DNA of 64,000 nucleotides from Trachythela sp. YZ-2020 (Eukaryota > Cnidaria > Anthozoa > Malacalcyonacea > Clavulariidae): assembly GCA_016169945.1 (NCBI GenBank), contig JADLSH010000236.1, positions 3,024,001 through 3,088,000 on the forward strand, read 5' to 3'. Under the pieces are notes generated by a model. The model ran no database searches and was not told the origin of the DNA. It saw only the letters and a program-made list of their open reading frames with translations. The position numbers and the translations under genes are program-made. Of the stretch, positions 1-11,352 are shown piece after piece (positions within the stretch are counted from its first letter, which is position 1; the number at the start of each line of letters is the position of its first letter).

Positions 1-243
1 AAGATTATGAATGATCGATGAAACTTTAATACCACGAGCAATGTTATTTTTCAACTTGTGTTTTTGTTTCAAATTTTGTGCCGTGACCACCACGTCCACG
101 ATGGTGAAGACCACTGATAATGCTGTGACAAGAACGATAGTGAGAATCTTCGCCATTTGTGAACGTTTGTTTCTTGTGCTTATTACTTTCTTTGGATGTT
201 CAGGTGATGCAGTGGCTTGGTAATTGTCTTGGATGCTCGCCAT
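1..243 (-). CDS. NIT-domain membrane sensor B1, 5' part of first exon (cut by window edge)
   Basis: The first 81 codons of a type-B NIT sensor read leftward from the ATG at 241-243 and run off the window. The sequence is nearly identical to exon 1 of B2 and B3. It has a cytosolic N-terminus starting MASIQDNYQA, a basic stretch, one transmembrane helix at about residues 31-55, and then an amphipathic helix entering the NIT ectodomain. The rest of exon 1 and exon 2 should lie outside the window. The role inferred from the family is sensing a small extracellular ligand (nitrate/nitrite in bacterial relatives). The frame is open as far as visible, so whether this copy is intact is unknown. Confidence 0.75.
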   Translation of the reverse strand, partial: MASIQDNYQATASPEHPKKVISTRNKRSQMAKILTIVLVTALSVVFTIVDVVVTAQNLKQKHKLKNNIARGIKVSSIIHNL

Positions 244-1840
244 CTTTAATGTTTGTGATTCCTAAAATTACAAAATGTGTGAAATTGTTCATCATTAAGC
301 ACCTACTACTATATCCGAATGTTATAAACACTTTTTCATCGCATACAGAAAATAAATAACCACAACTTTTCACCGGGAAAACAGTTTCCTGCTGTGTTGT
401 GGTTCTTCTACAGTATCTTTAGAGAGAACACTTTAGACTGCATAAAGTGATATAGATCTATCCAGTGAAATATACAGTTTGTTTAGATACACCTGCACAC
501 TTACTCGAAATCGTGTGAAATGTAAAAAGTTACGACGATCAATGCCAGTATAAGTAATTTACCTCTTCACTTTCACAAACGCCTGTCTCCACGGAGGCGG
601 AGGATATGAAAATGTCAGAACTAATTTCTTGCACTTGCACAGAGCTAATTATTGTCTATTATTGTCTATTATCACACGAAAGCGAAACATCATCAAAAGT
701 CAAATATGCGGGTATCTGCTCCTCCTAGTATGTGTAAATATTTATCTGTTTTGACGCATATTTGCAGTTTCGTGGAGAATTAATCAAAATATTCATATGA
801 TATAGATCTATATACGTAAATCAATATTATATTTAACATTAATTAACAATTCACAGATGCAGGTGTATCAAGCATGTTGGTTCTCATGTGATGCGATATT
901 TTAAGGTTTTTCATATATACACCGTGTTACGAGGACTCTGTCATATCTGGCACCCAAATAGAAACGTGTATGAATGCTAACATGAAGTTATCTTGAAACA
1001 TATTATTATATTATTAATGTGGCTCCTCTTTCTAACTGGTAAACCAAAATATGTTTTCAGGTGAAGGCTTTTTACCACATTTTATCAGTTTCATCCTCTC
1101 CAAGACTAATTAACAATGTGCCAGAATCCATTAGTCTGAGACGTTAATGCTTCATAGTCCTTTTTGGAAGGTTTAGCTCTGCACTACAGTTATTTTAATT
1201 AAATAGATATTATCATTTAGATTTAATTTATATCCTCTAAAAAAGATCAACTTAAAGCACTATTTAGCGAACGAAATACTAATCTACAGTTCGTATCATT
1301 TGCTTTATAATGAATATACATTCTCTGCCTCTGGGCTGTTGGCCGTTGGACTAAGAAAGCAATCAGTTTCTGTGGTTTGACTAAGAGAGAACGTTTATAT
1401 ATAATATTGCTTTCGTTGCTACTTGACCTATACTTCGTCAGCCGTTCAGGACTATTTTACTCCATTTGTAGTCAACACAAAATCTATATTTAATCAGGAA
1501 AATTGGTGCGTCCTTGCGAAAGATACTGCAGTTAATAACTCTCGAACAAGATTTTGCGGTTGTTGATCAACAACTTACTTGAATATTTTGTGTCAAGTTA
1601 TCTAAATATGCTGGAAACAATAAAAATTAAAATATTCATTTTCTAACCGATTTTCACACTTATGTTGCATGCACAATAGGGCGCTTATGCTGCATGCACA
1701 ATATTTCAGACAGCCATTATACTTTTTTGTTTTTGTAACAAACTAAAACTGGAAACTCGTTCCAGACGAGAAATTCTCAATTTTTACAATTTTAAATAAC
1801 CAAAAGGTTACTAGAAGTCATATAATTGCATTAAGATATC
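244..1840. other. Upstream flank of B1 (unit-duplicated, no gene seen)
   Basis: AT-rich DNA that recurs almost unchanged upstream of B2 (from 16431) and B3 (from 37963). The first ~200 bases should contain the promoter and 5' leader of B1, but I see no clear TATA box or initiator. Short indels between the copies are common. I find no open frame with coding character and no RNA gene. Confidence 0.6.
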
Positions 1841-2204
1841 TGAAAGGTCTTGTAGATGGAAAAATATTGAAGGAAAATTATATACATATATTAGACCTAA
1901 CAAGGAACAGCTACGCCTACGAAAAATGCAACTATAGGTCCCTGGCAGGATTCGAACCTGCGGTCCGGCGATTCCGGTGCAGCGCTCTAACCAACTGAGC
2001 TACAGAGTCCAGTTATCGAGCTCTAACTACAAGTTCATATATATATACTAGGGTACTGCCACAACATTTTTCACATTGCATTTTTCGTAGCTGTTCCTGG
2101 TTAGGTGTAATAAATGTATATAATTTTCACTCAATAATTTTCCATCTTCAAAACCTTTCAATTATTATTCAATCGAGTAAGATGCCACCAAAATCTTGTC
2201 TACC
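1841..2204 (-). mobile_element. tRNA-derived SINE with long inverted arms (unit 1 copy)
   Basis: A tRNA-like core at 1938-2009 (minus strand) carries an A box (TAGCTCAGTTGG) and a B box (GGTTCGAATCC), so a Pol III promoter is present. The sequences on both sides are inverted copies of each other, about 90 bases each (1841-1930 against 2072-2160), so the whole element could fold back on itself. Flanking direct repeats of about 12 bases (1829-1840 and 2205-2216, reading CAT[C/T]AAGATATC) look like a target-site duplication. The same element sits at 39498-39855 in unit 3 but is missing from unit 2 near 18454. Confidence 0.75.
1938..2009 (-). other. tRNA-like SINE head
   Basis: A 72-base tRNA-like sequence with D-arm/A-box, anticodon-arm and T-arm/B-box. 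The acceptor stem pairs except at one mismatch and one G-T. The base before the presumed anticodon (GGA) is C rather than the invariant T, and the sequence recurs inside a repeated element. I therefore treat it as a SINE head and not as a working tRNA gene. Confidence 0.7.
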
Positions 2205-2216
2205 CATCAAGATATC

Positions 2217-4631
2217 GCCTATATGATTTTCACATTCATCGCTATGTATACAAGACCGTTACTTTTTCGTTTATATGTGACAATTAAAACTTGAAGCTAT
2301 ACTATAGCTCGTCTCAGAAGGGAAACTCGTATTGGACGGGAAAACATGGAAACTTCAATTTCACAATTTCATTCAGACAGAACATATACTTGTAGTCGTA
2401 ATTGCATCTAAAATATAAATGCTGCACAATAAAATACTCATTTTCTATGCACGGTTTGATGACGCGCGTGCATAATATACACTTTCAATTTCAATTTTTT
2501 TTTCGTTATATTATGTAACAAATCAAAAACTGGAAAGATGGTACTTGTAGTAATAATTGCATCAATATGCTGCAAAATAGAATATTTTGTTTTCAGACTA
2601 GTCGATCCTATATATATTAAACATCTGTACTCATCTAGTATATACATTTAGATCGTTAGTATTTTTTGTCAAATATTACAAACTATAGAAGAATTAAATA
2701 TACAACAAACACATTAAAACAACTGGGAAATATATGTTGAATAACGCCTTACACTCATCAATTTCACTATAAAAAGGCAGGGACAGCGTTGCACTCCTGT
2801 ATTTAGACAATACCTGTTTGGATAACTCAACTCTGAACAATTGGCGTGATCCACTGATCTGTATATAGACGGTATGTTCCTTACAGGCTCCCCATGGAGA
2901 AGTTAACTTCCAACTGTCTTATAAATTAAACTGAACAAGATAAGAAAATTTCATTTGGTGAAAAAAGGATGGGCTATATTTATATATCAGAATATGAATG
3001 TAACATAGAAGCAATAAGCGTTACTTAAAAAACTCATTAATAATTCATGAGGAAAACACAAAGAAAATCATGAACGTATCGTGGTTTTATATGTGATAAA
3101 AAATCCTGCTGATTTACATAAACTTTAGCTTCGATTTTCTCGGCTTAGACAACGTTATTTTTCAAAATGACTTACCAAATGGTGATCGTTTTTTAAGCTA
3201 TTCAAAACACTCGCAGAAGGTGTTTTATCATATATAAAACACTAGGCTTCGCCCCGCGTTTTATATCTGATAAAATAGTGCTGCTCGTGTTTTAAATATT
3301 ACTTATAAACACCTGCAAATAGCAACTATTCCGTTTGATAATCTCTTAATAAACACAAAATATATATTTAACTGCTTTATAATTCATAGTTTTAAAGAGA
3401 TCATCTTATTTCCTAAGCGTGTCAGCAATACTAGTAGAGAGAAAGATGAACGGAAACATTTAAAGTTAAGTTATCTGTATTTCATATTGTTGCAATGATA
3501 ATTGATTTGATGTAACGTGGTAACAAGAGGCTGCAACTCAGCTGTCAACGGAAATTAGTAATCATAATGATCGACATTGATATCAAAGTTTCATAATACT
3601 CCTCCAATATTGAAAAAGATATACCGCGATAACACTATAACTCTTGCAATTGATTCAATACTGTTTCAATTATTTAAATCGGTTGGGAATTTCTTTTATT
3701 ATTTACCTTTTAAAAGATTTTATACAGTTTCAGTTTAAGTAGTTTATATATACTTTTCATTTCGCATTAGTTTCATGTTATATTATATATTTCTCTGAAA
3801 TTTATACCGTAAAATGGAAGTTGCTTTTGCGCCGTCTATTGTACGTTTGCCTAAATATTAATTCTCTTTTCAACTGCAAAGGAAAGGCTAGGATTCTCTA
3901 ATACTGCATGCAATAATAGGACGTCGAACATGTTAATTAACATTTAAATTCGCTTATTAGAATTTTCTAATTAGAATATTTAATTTGTCACTGTCTAAAC
4001 TAGAACAGAGTACAATAGATATTAATGATCTGATTACTATAAGTTAACAATTTCCGACTGGCGCGAAAGATAAATCCCTCCTAAGTTTCAGACGAATTAA
4101 AATTAAATACTATATATAGTGTGTATGGATCCGTAATGAGGCAATGAGGGTCCACAATAGCCTCCTCCGCGGAATAGAATAAACTGACTAAAAGAAAATT
4201 AGAGAGTTTTTAAAACCTGACCTATTGAGATGTCTCCGAAGGTGGCTACGTCCAGAATAAATTTCTTGAATTCCGAATCTCGTGTTCAAATTCATGTTTA
4301 CGTAATGGCGTGTTTGTAACAGCGTTTACTTCCTGGTTTACTTTTATCCAGTCTGCGCGTATATAATCAGGCTGCAGTGAACACATATACATTCAAAACT
4401 ACTTTTCTAATGTTTTAAATTCATTCTTTATTAGTCCAGCATTCTCTGGAGCCACCAGGTTCGGTTTGAACATCACTGTTTTCTGCGATTGATTGTTGGG
4501 AAAACTGTTTCCATCGCACGGTCAAACCTACGAATGACATGCAGGAAAATGCTTACTAAAATATGAAGAAATACGAACAAGAAAATTGCTACAACATCCA
4601 ACAAAAGCTGATTTCAAAGCATGTTAATTAA
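2217..4631. other. Gene-poor duplicated flank
   Basis: AT-rich sequence shared with 18480-20975 and 39868-42616. It contains a short inverted repeat at about 3222-3295, two arms of the type GTTTTATATxTGATAAAA around a GCTTCGCCCCGC loop. In unit 3 part of this repeat has been lost (near 41160). No convincing coding frame or RNA gene is seen. Scattered frames of about 60 codons are unsupported. Confidence 0.5.
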
Positions 4632-5974
4632 GAGGTCGGTAATCTTCGAGTTAAGCCCTCCGAGTTAAGTCATTTTCGAGTTAAGCCGCGACCTCGCCCT
4701 AACCACACCCAGGACACACCCATTTTCGTCCAGGGCTTAACTCGAAGAAAGAAACACAATTTGGACCCTTCGAGTTAAGCCCCGGTGCTTAACTCGAAGT
4801 CCGTCAAGAAATTTGATGCTCTAGTTAAGCCCCGACACTCGAAGTATGTAAACGGGCGACGAAAATGAAAACATCTCGGTCAAGCTATATTTCATGAAAA
4901 TAAAGTGTGTTTTTCGAAATGGCAGGGAAAATTTTAAGAAACAGCCCTATAAGTTAACACAAATTGTTCATAACTTATAATGCTGGGGCACAGGACCTGC
5001 AGCACACGTTTTAACGGGTCAAAACCTGGTCTTTTCTCGCGCTCTGATCGATAACCCTTGGTACACAGTCAATACATTATAATCAATAATTCAAAAAAGT
5101 AGAAATCTTATGTCAGTGAAAATTCGCGAATGTGAACAGGCTTTAATATACTATATAGTATTGGAAATCTATGTCTAATCAGCGTTCAAACACAAACTGT
5201 GGTTAAAAACAATGTCAGTGTTTGATATATCATTTGACATTAGGTACGACGCAACCTCGTTCCCAGGGTGGGTACGACGCTCTGTGTCTCTCTGACTAAT
5301 GCCTCAACATTACATCACATCACAGCAAAGTGGACAAAGCTCTCACTACTGTACTTAAGCAACTAAAGGGAACTGGTTCAACTTTGACTGCGGTCAAGTA
5401 ATTATGTTCTGATTCCTTTGTTCGGTGGGGGCATTACTTATCAGAGAGTTCAGAGAGAGAGACTTACAAAGAGATTAAAAGGGATTTACAAAGAGCGCAT
5501 TTGTTCCTTTCTCAACTAAAGTATTCGCTGCGTTGCCTAATCGGGGTGTCTGCCACGTTAGCGGCGTTCGAAACAGGCCATAATTCTTGATACACGCACA
5601 GCGAAGGACGCATATTACTATTTTGGTCACTATTAAACGAAAACAAAAACATAGATTATACATGAAACATACAACTTTCGAAAACCAATTGCAATAACCT
5701 CCAACTATGCATAACTATGCATGGATATATAAGACAGGGGGGCGACTCAAATTTGCGTGGCTCATTTACCTGCTTCAAATGTCGGGGCTTAATTCGAGCA
5801 TCAAATTTCTTGACAGACTTCAAGTTAAGCCCCTGGGCTCAACTCGAAGTGCACAAATTGTGTTTCATAGCCCTTGACGAAAAAAGGGTGCGTCCTGGGT
5901 GTATTTAGGGCGTGATCGGGGCTAACTCGAGAAGGGCTTAACTCGAAGGGCTTAACTCGAAGATTACCGACCTC
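4632..5974. mobile_element. Mutator-like (MULE-type) non-autonomous element, complete copy
   Basis: The element starts GAGGTCGGTAATCTTCGAG and ends with the inverse complement. It is 1343 bp long and is flanked by a perfect 9-bp direct repeat, GTTAATTAA (4623-4631 and 5975-5983). The long terminal arms (about 4632-4860 and 5750-5974) are built from many inverted and direct copies of CGAGTTAAGCCC. A 9-bp duplication and long TIRs fit the Mutator superfamily. No transposase is visible. The ~0.9 kb interior has only short frames. Unit 2 carries a second copy (20976-25403) split by another transposon. Unit 3 lacks the element. Confidence 0.8.
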
Positions 5975-5983
5975 GTTAATTAA

Positions 5984-6496
5984 GAATGTTCACACATAAG
6001 ATATAAAATATCAACCAGAGGTCCTGGGTACGAGGCGGTTGATAAAATACGAGACAACATTCGTAAACATCGCCTGTTCGCAGGCTACAACCCCAAATAA
6101 CAACATGGCGACTTCGAAAGAGCAATACGAAAGAGTATTGTGTTTTAATTTAAGAAATACATGGATAAAATATGGCCATAATTCAAAGAAATAAACGCGA
6201 AATTTAATATAATCGTATTTAAACCAGTAAACAAGTATTTACAGATAATAAGGTCCCATATTTCCAGCAGGAATTAGACGATAAAAGTCTAATAGTCTGA
6301 GAGTTTCACTGTTTTCTTCCATGGGTCAATGGGTCTAATGGCTCATTATGACTGCTGATATTTGTAGCACATGTATGTTATTTGTACATAAAAGTGGTAA
6401 CTTCATAATAAGAAATTTTACTCGTAGATAAATTTCGAAACTAACCCTCATCGGTCATCGCAAAAATATTAATTCCAAAAATAAGCACACAATTTG
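5984..6496. other. Duplicated spacer, no gene seen
   Basis: Spacer shared almost base for base with 25404-25911. It includes the phrase CCTGTTCGCAGGCTA, which also appears near 45462 and so belongs to a dispersed repeat. No coding frame or RNA gene is evident. Confidence 0.45.
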
Positions 6497-6721
6497 ATGG
6501 CGAATTTATCAGCAAGACTGCTTTTCAGTGGCGTTGGAACCGCGGAGGAAGAAGTTTTCTTCAAAGTGCCATTTTCTCCAGCTAAAACAATGGGAAAAGT
6601 GGCCTTTTCTAATAGAAAAGGTGCCCTGAAGACGATGCTTCCTACGCCTATGCTGCTTACTTATAAAGAGTGCATATACGAAGACAAAGTATCTGTAGAA
6701 AATATGCAGTGCCACTTGTAA
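6497..6721 (+). CDS. Small hypothetical ORF, copy 1 (74 aa)
   Basis: An ATG-started frame of 74 codons beginning MANLSARLLFSGVG. It is preserved without any frame change at 25912-26136, where one silent base differs. I do not recognise it and see no signal peptide, membrane helix or known motif. The reverse strand is also open for most of this length, so it may be a chance frame in a duplicated region. If real, it would lie inside the intron or 3' side of sensor A on the opposite strand. Confidence 0.2.
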   Translation: MANLSARLLFSGVGTAEEEVFFKVPFSPAKTMGKVAFSNRKGALKTMLPTPMLLTYKECIYEDKVSVENMQCHL

Positions 6722-6795
6722 TAACCATAAATTAATAGTTGGCCTTTGTCATACTGGAGATAATTATAAAATGGAAGACCGAGTGAACGTATTGA

Positions 6796-6940
6796 CTAAA
6801 ATGCCTCAAAAGGACTAATTGGTTCATGAATGACTGTTCGGTAAAACAATTTACGCGTTGCAGTCTTGAGATGATCTTTAAGTGTCATGGAGACAATTTC
6901 ATATTGTGACACTTTTCCCTTTCTGAAACTGAATCCTTTG
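6796..6940 (-). pseudogene. Truncated remnant of the sensor A second exon (A1)
   Basis: This matches the last ~48 codons and stop of the candidate exon at 26211-26461 (ending PFEAF-stop). The 5' half of the exon and its splice acceptor have been removed by a ~215-bp deletion. The break falls at a short direct repeat around TGAAGTT. Without an acceptor this exon cannot be joined to A1, which agrees with A1 being dead. Confidence 0.5.
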
Positions 6941-7222
6941 AAGTTATAACTTCAGTCATTTTGTCGAAATGACAAGTGAGGCCAATGATGACGCCATGCA
7001 GTCCCTTCCGCAGCTTCACCGTAATTATAAAAGTAAATGATAGAAGTGAGACTGACATCCAAGGGACAAGTCATTATTTATGTTTGGGGTTAGAAATGGT
7101 GGGGTAACTCAAAAAACTTACTTGTCTTAAGAGGGGTAGATAAGAAATATTTTTATCAGTTATCACATACAGTCAAGGCCACGCGGAGGGTTGAGCAATG
7201 ACCCCAAGATAAGTATACTCAC

Positions 7223-8407
7223 CTTCCATATGACGGGAATTTTCTCTCAAGAGAAACTATGTACGAGATTGTTCCAAGTCAACTTTATGATGAAGAGAAT
7301 GTGCGTATTTATATAAATCATTTTGAACTCTGACCAAGGATATTATGAAGAATGGCAGAATGATTAAAACAGCACACGCCAATAGAGAACGTAGAATCAA
7401 CAATATTGTACTCTTCTCTATCATATTTTCAATATTGCACGTAATTCGCTCAGCCTCGTTGACTTCGAGACGAACCAATAGTTTACTGTAGTTTGTCATC
7501 AGAGTAACCCACTCAACAGCGTCCTTCATTGATAAATTGATGGGTGCATTCGATGAAAGGATTTTTCGTTTGGTTTCAAGTTTACCCAACAACAAGGAAG
7601 TTCCACTTCGTTTTTGAGGGAAAGGTAATTGTCGTTCACCGCTGGGGACAGGATTTGGGCAGTTTCCAGAAATGCTTCACCGCGTACCCGTTTCTCGTTA
7701 TACATTGTTATGGAGATATTTTGAAAAGTAATATTTCTCGGGTAGTGAAAATACGCTCCATATGCCTTTTCCATTTCAAGTTCCTCTCTGCTCTTAACGA
7801 TCATGTCATAGGCAGTCAGTATGTGTGCATGATCAAGGTTTTGAGAGTCAGTGGAGTTTACTAGCCAGGATATACATACGCCAATCCAAAATGTGTAGAC
7901 ACGGAAGTAATACGAAATACGCTTATCATTAGTTTCGTTGTTTAGCCCAGATCTTAAATGATGAATTCCAGCCATGAACGATGCAAAGTCTGTAATAACT
8001 GTTCCATTCTCGCCAGAGAAGGTAAACTTCCAATTGTGCCGTAACTTTCGAATACGCATATCTGTAACACTGTTTTGCAGCATTAAATCATTCTGTGCAG
8101 TTATGTTCGAGGGATGTGTCAATACAAACAAATAAAGCGAACTTTTACTTCTTTCGTCCTGAAGAGCATTGATGACTGAGGACACCTTGAGGCATGTTTG
8201 GATGTACTCTTTCAATTTTTGTTGCCGTTTCACATATTTTGCTGTGATAACAACATCAGTAACGAGGAAGACAATAGATAAGATTGTCAGAACAGCAATG
8301 ACACAAATCTTGATTATCTGCCATCGTTTGTGTTTTGTAGTGATGATATTGCTGGTGGTGACTTGAGCTTCCGTTTTAGATGCCGGGAGATCTGCAACGG
8401 TTGCCAT
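7223..8407 (-). pseudogene. NIT-domain sensor A1, disrupted copy
   Basis: Near-identical to A2 (28157-29342). It starts at the ATG at 8407 and keeps TM1, the NIT signature LQDER and TM2. Two lesions disable it. A single-base deletion near 7600 (GAAGTTCC against GAAGTTTCC) throws the second half of the ectodomain out of frame. A GAG-to-TAG change near 7257 puts a stop in the cytosolic coiled segment (after EQSRT). The donor AAG|GTGAGT at 7222 is intact. Its candidate downstream exon is also truncated. It is a recently dead duplicate, unless the single-base deletion is an assembly error; the nonsense change argues against error alone. Confidence 0.85.
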
Positions 8408-10520
8408 CTTAAAGTGTCTCGTGTTCTGTGCTAAAATTGTTATTTGAAACAAGAGTTAGTGATTTAGTACAATAAGGGCCCTCGCTCGAAACCTCGACGT
8501 ATTTTCTATATTTCTCAGGTATTTACATTCTTCAACCAACTTCTTCAATATTGTTCAACCCTGCCTACACTGGAACCCAACATTCAAGTAAAAGTAATTG
8601 TAAAGTCAGGGAGTCATTTAACCCTACAGTTCCAAAGAACTTTTCAGGTTATGAATAAAGTCATGAAATCTGTATAGGGGATATTGCCCTTAACAAGCCT
8701 TCCTGAGCACAGCACTGCTCCCCCCCCCCAACTACACCCATGCCAGGCCACAGTCGTCTCTTAATTTATTTTCACGATCTTTGAAAAACGTTCCGTTTCA
8801 TTTGAACATTTTTGTTCTGAGTGGATTCGGTATTTTGCAGCTCAAAAACAAAGTACTCGACGTGTGTGTCTAGTATACATACAGTCTTTGTTTCAGATCT
8901 GCAAAATGCCAAATCCACTCAGCCTCAGAACAAATATATTGGCAGATCAGAAACAAAGTAATAGACGCACAGCTGGCTGAAATATTGAATAGCTCATTCT
9001 GACTGATTACAGTTGAACATGTTAGGTTTTATATTGAATTTAGCCCGCTACCTAGACCTGGTTTTATTGTTCTTGACAATATAGGCAATTCGGAAATGGG
9101 CCAGAAATTTTTTTGAAATAATTTCCTCCGGGAACAAAACAATTGAGCCCCTTGGCAACGTATACTGCCGCAGGACATCTAATCACATTGACAAAATGAA
9201 TATTAACGTAGTCCAAACGACTTGAGATCATGTCCCAAATAACGTCAATATTTTGTGTTCAAACTTTCAAATAATAAGAGAAATAGATTTGCGTTCCAAA
9301 ATCGATCTGAAATTACAGAGCATCAAGAAGGCAAATGTCCATATAAACCGAATGTCTAACAACCTCCCTGCACCTGCAGGCACTACAAAGTCTACATCAA
9401 CGTTTTTAATTACAGAAAATACAAAACAATGACACTCCGAAAACGGTTAACATTTTTATTCAACGTTTCGACTATATTGCAGTCATCATCCTGAAATGTT
9501 GAATAAAAATGTTAACCGTTTTCGGAGAAACCTCTGCGGAGGAGAGAGGCAAGGCAGTGTCCGCACCCCAAATATACTTGCCCGTAAATATACTCTTATA
9601 TTTCAGACGTATGAGTGATAAATTATAGATATTAAAATACACTGTAATGGTTTGTGTGTTGTACTACCTAAAAATATTAAAAATACTTTGACCTTTCAAG
9701 CAAAGGAATCCTAGCTTCGACATGTTAGACGTGCAGCCACTAACTTCACAAGAAAGGCGTTCGCTCGAAACATCGAAGTGTTTTAATATCTTTCAGGTGT
9801 CATAAGGTAATTCAGACACAAACCACAACGGCTCATTGTATATATAACACGACCTGGACTTCCACGTTTGGGATATCATGCAATATAGATGTTAGATATA
9901 AATTCAATATATGTAAGTTAAAATTTGATTTAAGATTAAAAAGAGAATACATAAAACATTTACCAGCTAATACTTTTACTCTTCTTTAGTCAGCACGGTC
10001 TCTGTGGAGTTGCCTTTCAATTGAAGATTAAAGTGATAATGTAATTCGAAATAAACCTGGCAGAACATACAGTCACGTACGTATACAGTCACATACAGTT
10101 AATGAAGCTAACCATCAATAGACGGGGCATTCATTAAGACAAAAAAACAGCCTAAATAACTCCATAAAAGGTAAATACCTGATTAGTCTGTATAAATACT
10201 TGAAGTGCTGGCTTTTCTACATGTGACATCACACCGTCCGTACGTTAATGTCAAAAATAAATTGAAAAAATAAAACACTTGTGACTATAGTTGAGTTTGC
10301 AGATATTGTCGTGTCTTTCTTTCCTAGCATGGTATCTTTAGTTTAAAACACAGGAGTTTATTTTAGAAAACTACTAACATCTATATAGAGTCCTCTATTC
10401 AGTCAGTGTATATAACTACATAATTATATAAGTACTACATCTGTATTAAGATATCCAGATATAAGAGCAGATGTGGAAAATGACTGCATATAATAATCAT
10501 GCATTGTTCATCATAAGAAT
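8408..10520. other. Upstream flank of A1
   Basis: Shared with the regions upstream of A2 (29343-31712) and A3 (61400-63080), so it should contain the sensor A promoter and leader. It holds an imperfect hairpin at about 8805-8935, whose arms carry GAGTGGATTxGGxATTTTGCAG and its complement. It also holds a perfect ~30-bp inverted repeat at 9434-9535 (described separately). No coding frame is supported. Confidence 0.5.
9434..9535. repeat. Hairpin with Penelope-3'-end-like loop
   Basis: Two perfect 30-base arms (CTCCGAAAACGGTTAACATT... and its complement) surround a ~40-base loop. Read on the minus strand, the loop contains GATGACT...AGTCGAAACG. The same stem-loop phrase occurs in the Penelope 3' ends near 50.1, 57.4 and 58.9 kb. 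The copy at 30657-30755 is the same structure, and a shorter one is at 63030-63075. It is probably an old insertion that predates the duplication. Confidence 0.6.
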
Positions 10521-11060
10521 AAGATTTTTTTGCACTTCACTTGGTTGAACTAGAATACTGGGTTTGGTGGATAATCCAAGTGAGTAGATATATACACAAT
10601 TTAAGACCTAACCAGGAACGGTTGCGAAAAATGCAACACTAGGTCCTCTGGCAGGAATTGAACCCACGGCCCTGCGATTCCGGTGCAGCGCTCTAACCAA
10701 CTGAGCTACAGAGGCCAGTTGCTGAGCTGTAACCGTAAGTTCTGTATATATAGGTGATCGGGTGTGCGGGTTGTGATAAGGTAAACTTCAAAGATTTTTT
10801 TGCACTTCACTTGGTTGAACTAGAGTACTGGGTTTGGTGGATAATCCAAGTGAGTAGATATATACACAATTTAAGACCTAACCAGGAACGGTTGCGAAAA
10901 ATGCAACACTAGGTCCTCTGCAGGAATTGAACCCACGGCCCTGCGATTCCGGTGCAGCGCTCTAACCAACTGAGCTACAAAGGCCAGTTGCTGAGCTGTA
11001 ACCGTAAGTTCTGTATATATAGGTGATCGGTTACAGCTCAGCAACTGCCCTCTGTAGCTC
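10521..11060 (-). mobile_element. Tandem pair of tRNA-derived SINEs
   Basis: A ~270-bp unit is repeated head to tail (10521-10790 and 10791 to about 11050). Each holds a tRNA-like head (10644-10716 and 10914-10985, minus strand) with A and B boxes, followed by the tail phrase AACCGTTCCTGGTTAGGTC. The heads belong to the same family as at 1938, 39589 and 48775. Unit 2 has unrelated DNA here (31713-32516). A third, partial fragment of the A-box region follows at about 11030-11060. Confidence 0.75.
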
Positions 11061-11352
11061 AGCTTCTCAAAAAGTTGTAACAACGTTGTCATTTTATCAA
11101 GTTGCTACAAGGTTGTCACCCAAAACTTGTTAACAAGTTGGTGAATTGCAAGACGACAAGAAGTTGTTGGAACAATTTGTAACAAGTCTGTTGAGTCAAC
11201 AACCGTGTAGCAAATTGTCAACAAGCCGTTGACAACTTTTCAACAAACTGGGAACATGAACCATTGCAAACACATCTTGATTATAAGTTGTTGAAACAGC
11301 ATTTGTAGAAGTCTGCTGCAGGTTTGTTACAACTTGTGTATTTCTACGTGTG
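11061..11352. mobile_element. CAACAAGTTG-rich element, 5'-truncated copy
   Basis: Sequence made of degenerate CAACAAGTTG / TTGTAACAA words. It ends in ATTTCTACGTGTG followed by TA. The full-length relative at 32519-32867 has both ends. Here the left end was lost where the SINE array joins. The open frames inside (for example 11196-11414, minus) are by-products of the repeat. Confidence 0.6.

Noticed and set aside
1938..2009. Functional tRNA gene
   Set aside because: Anticodon loop lacks the invariant T before the anticodon, and the sequence recurs inside dispersed repeats with a common tail, so a SINE head is more likely.
5475..5663. 62-codon frame inside the MULE, also at 21826-22008
   Set aside because: No motif or homology recognised; interior of a non-autonomous transposon.
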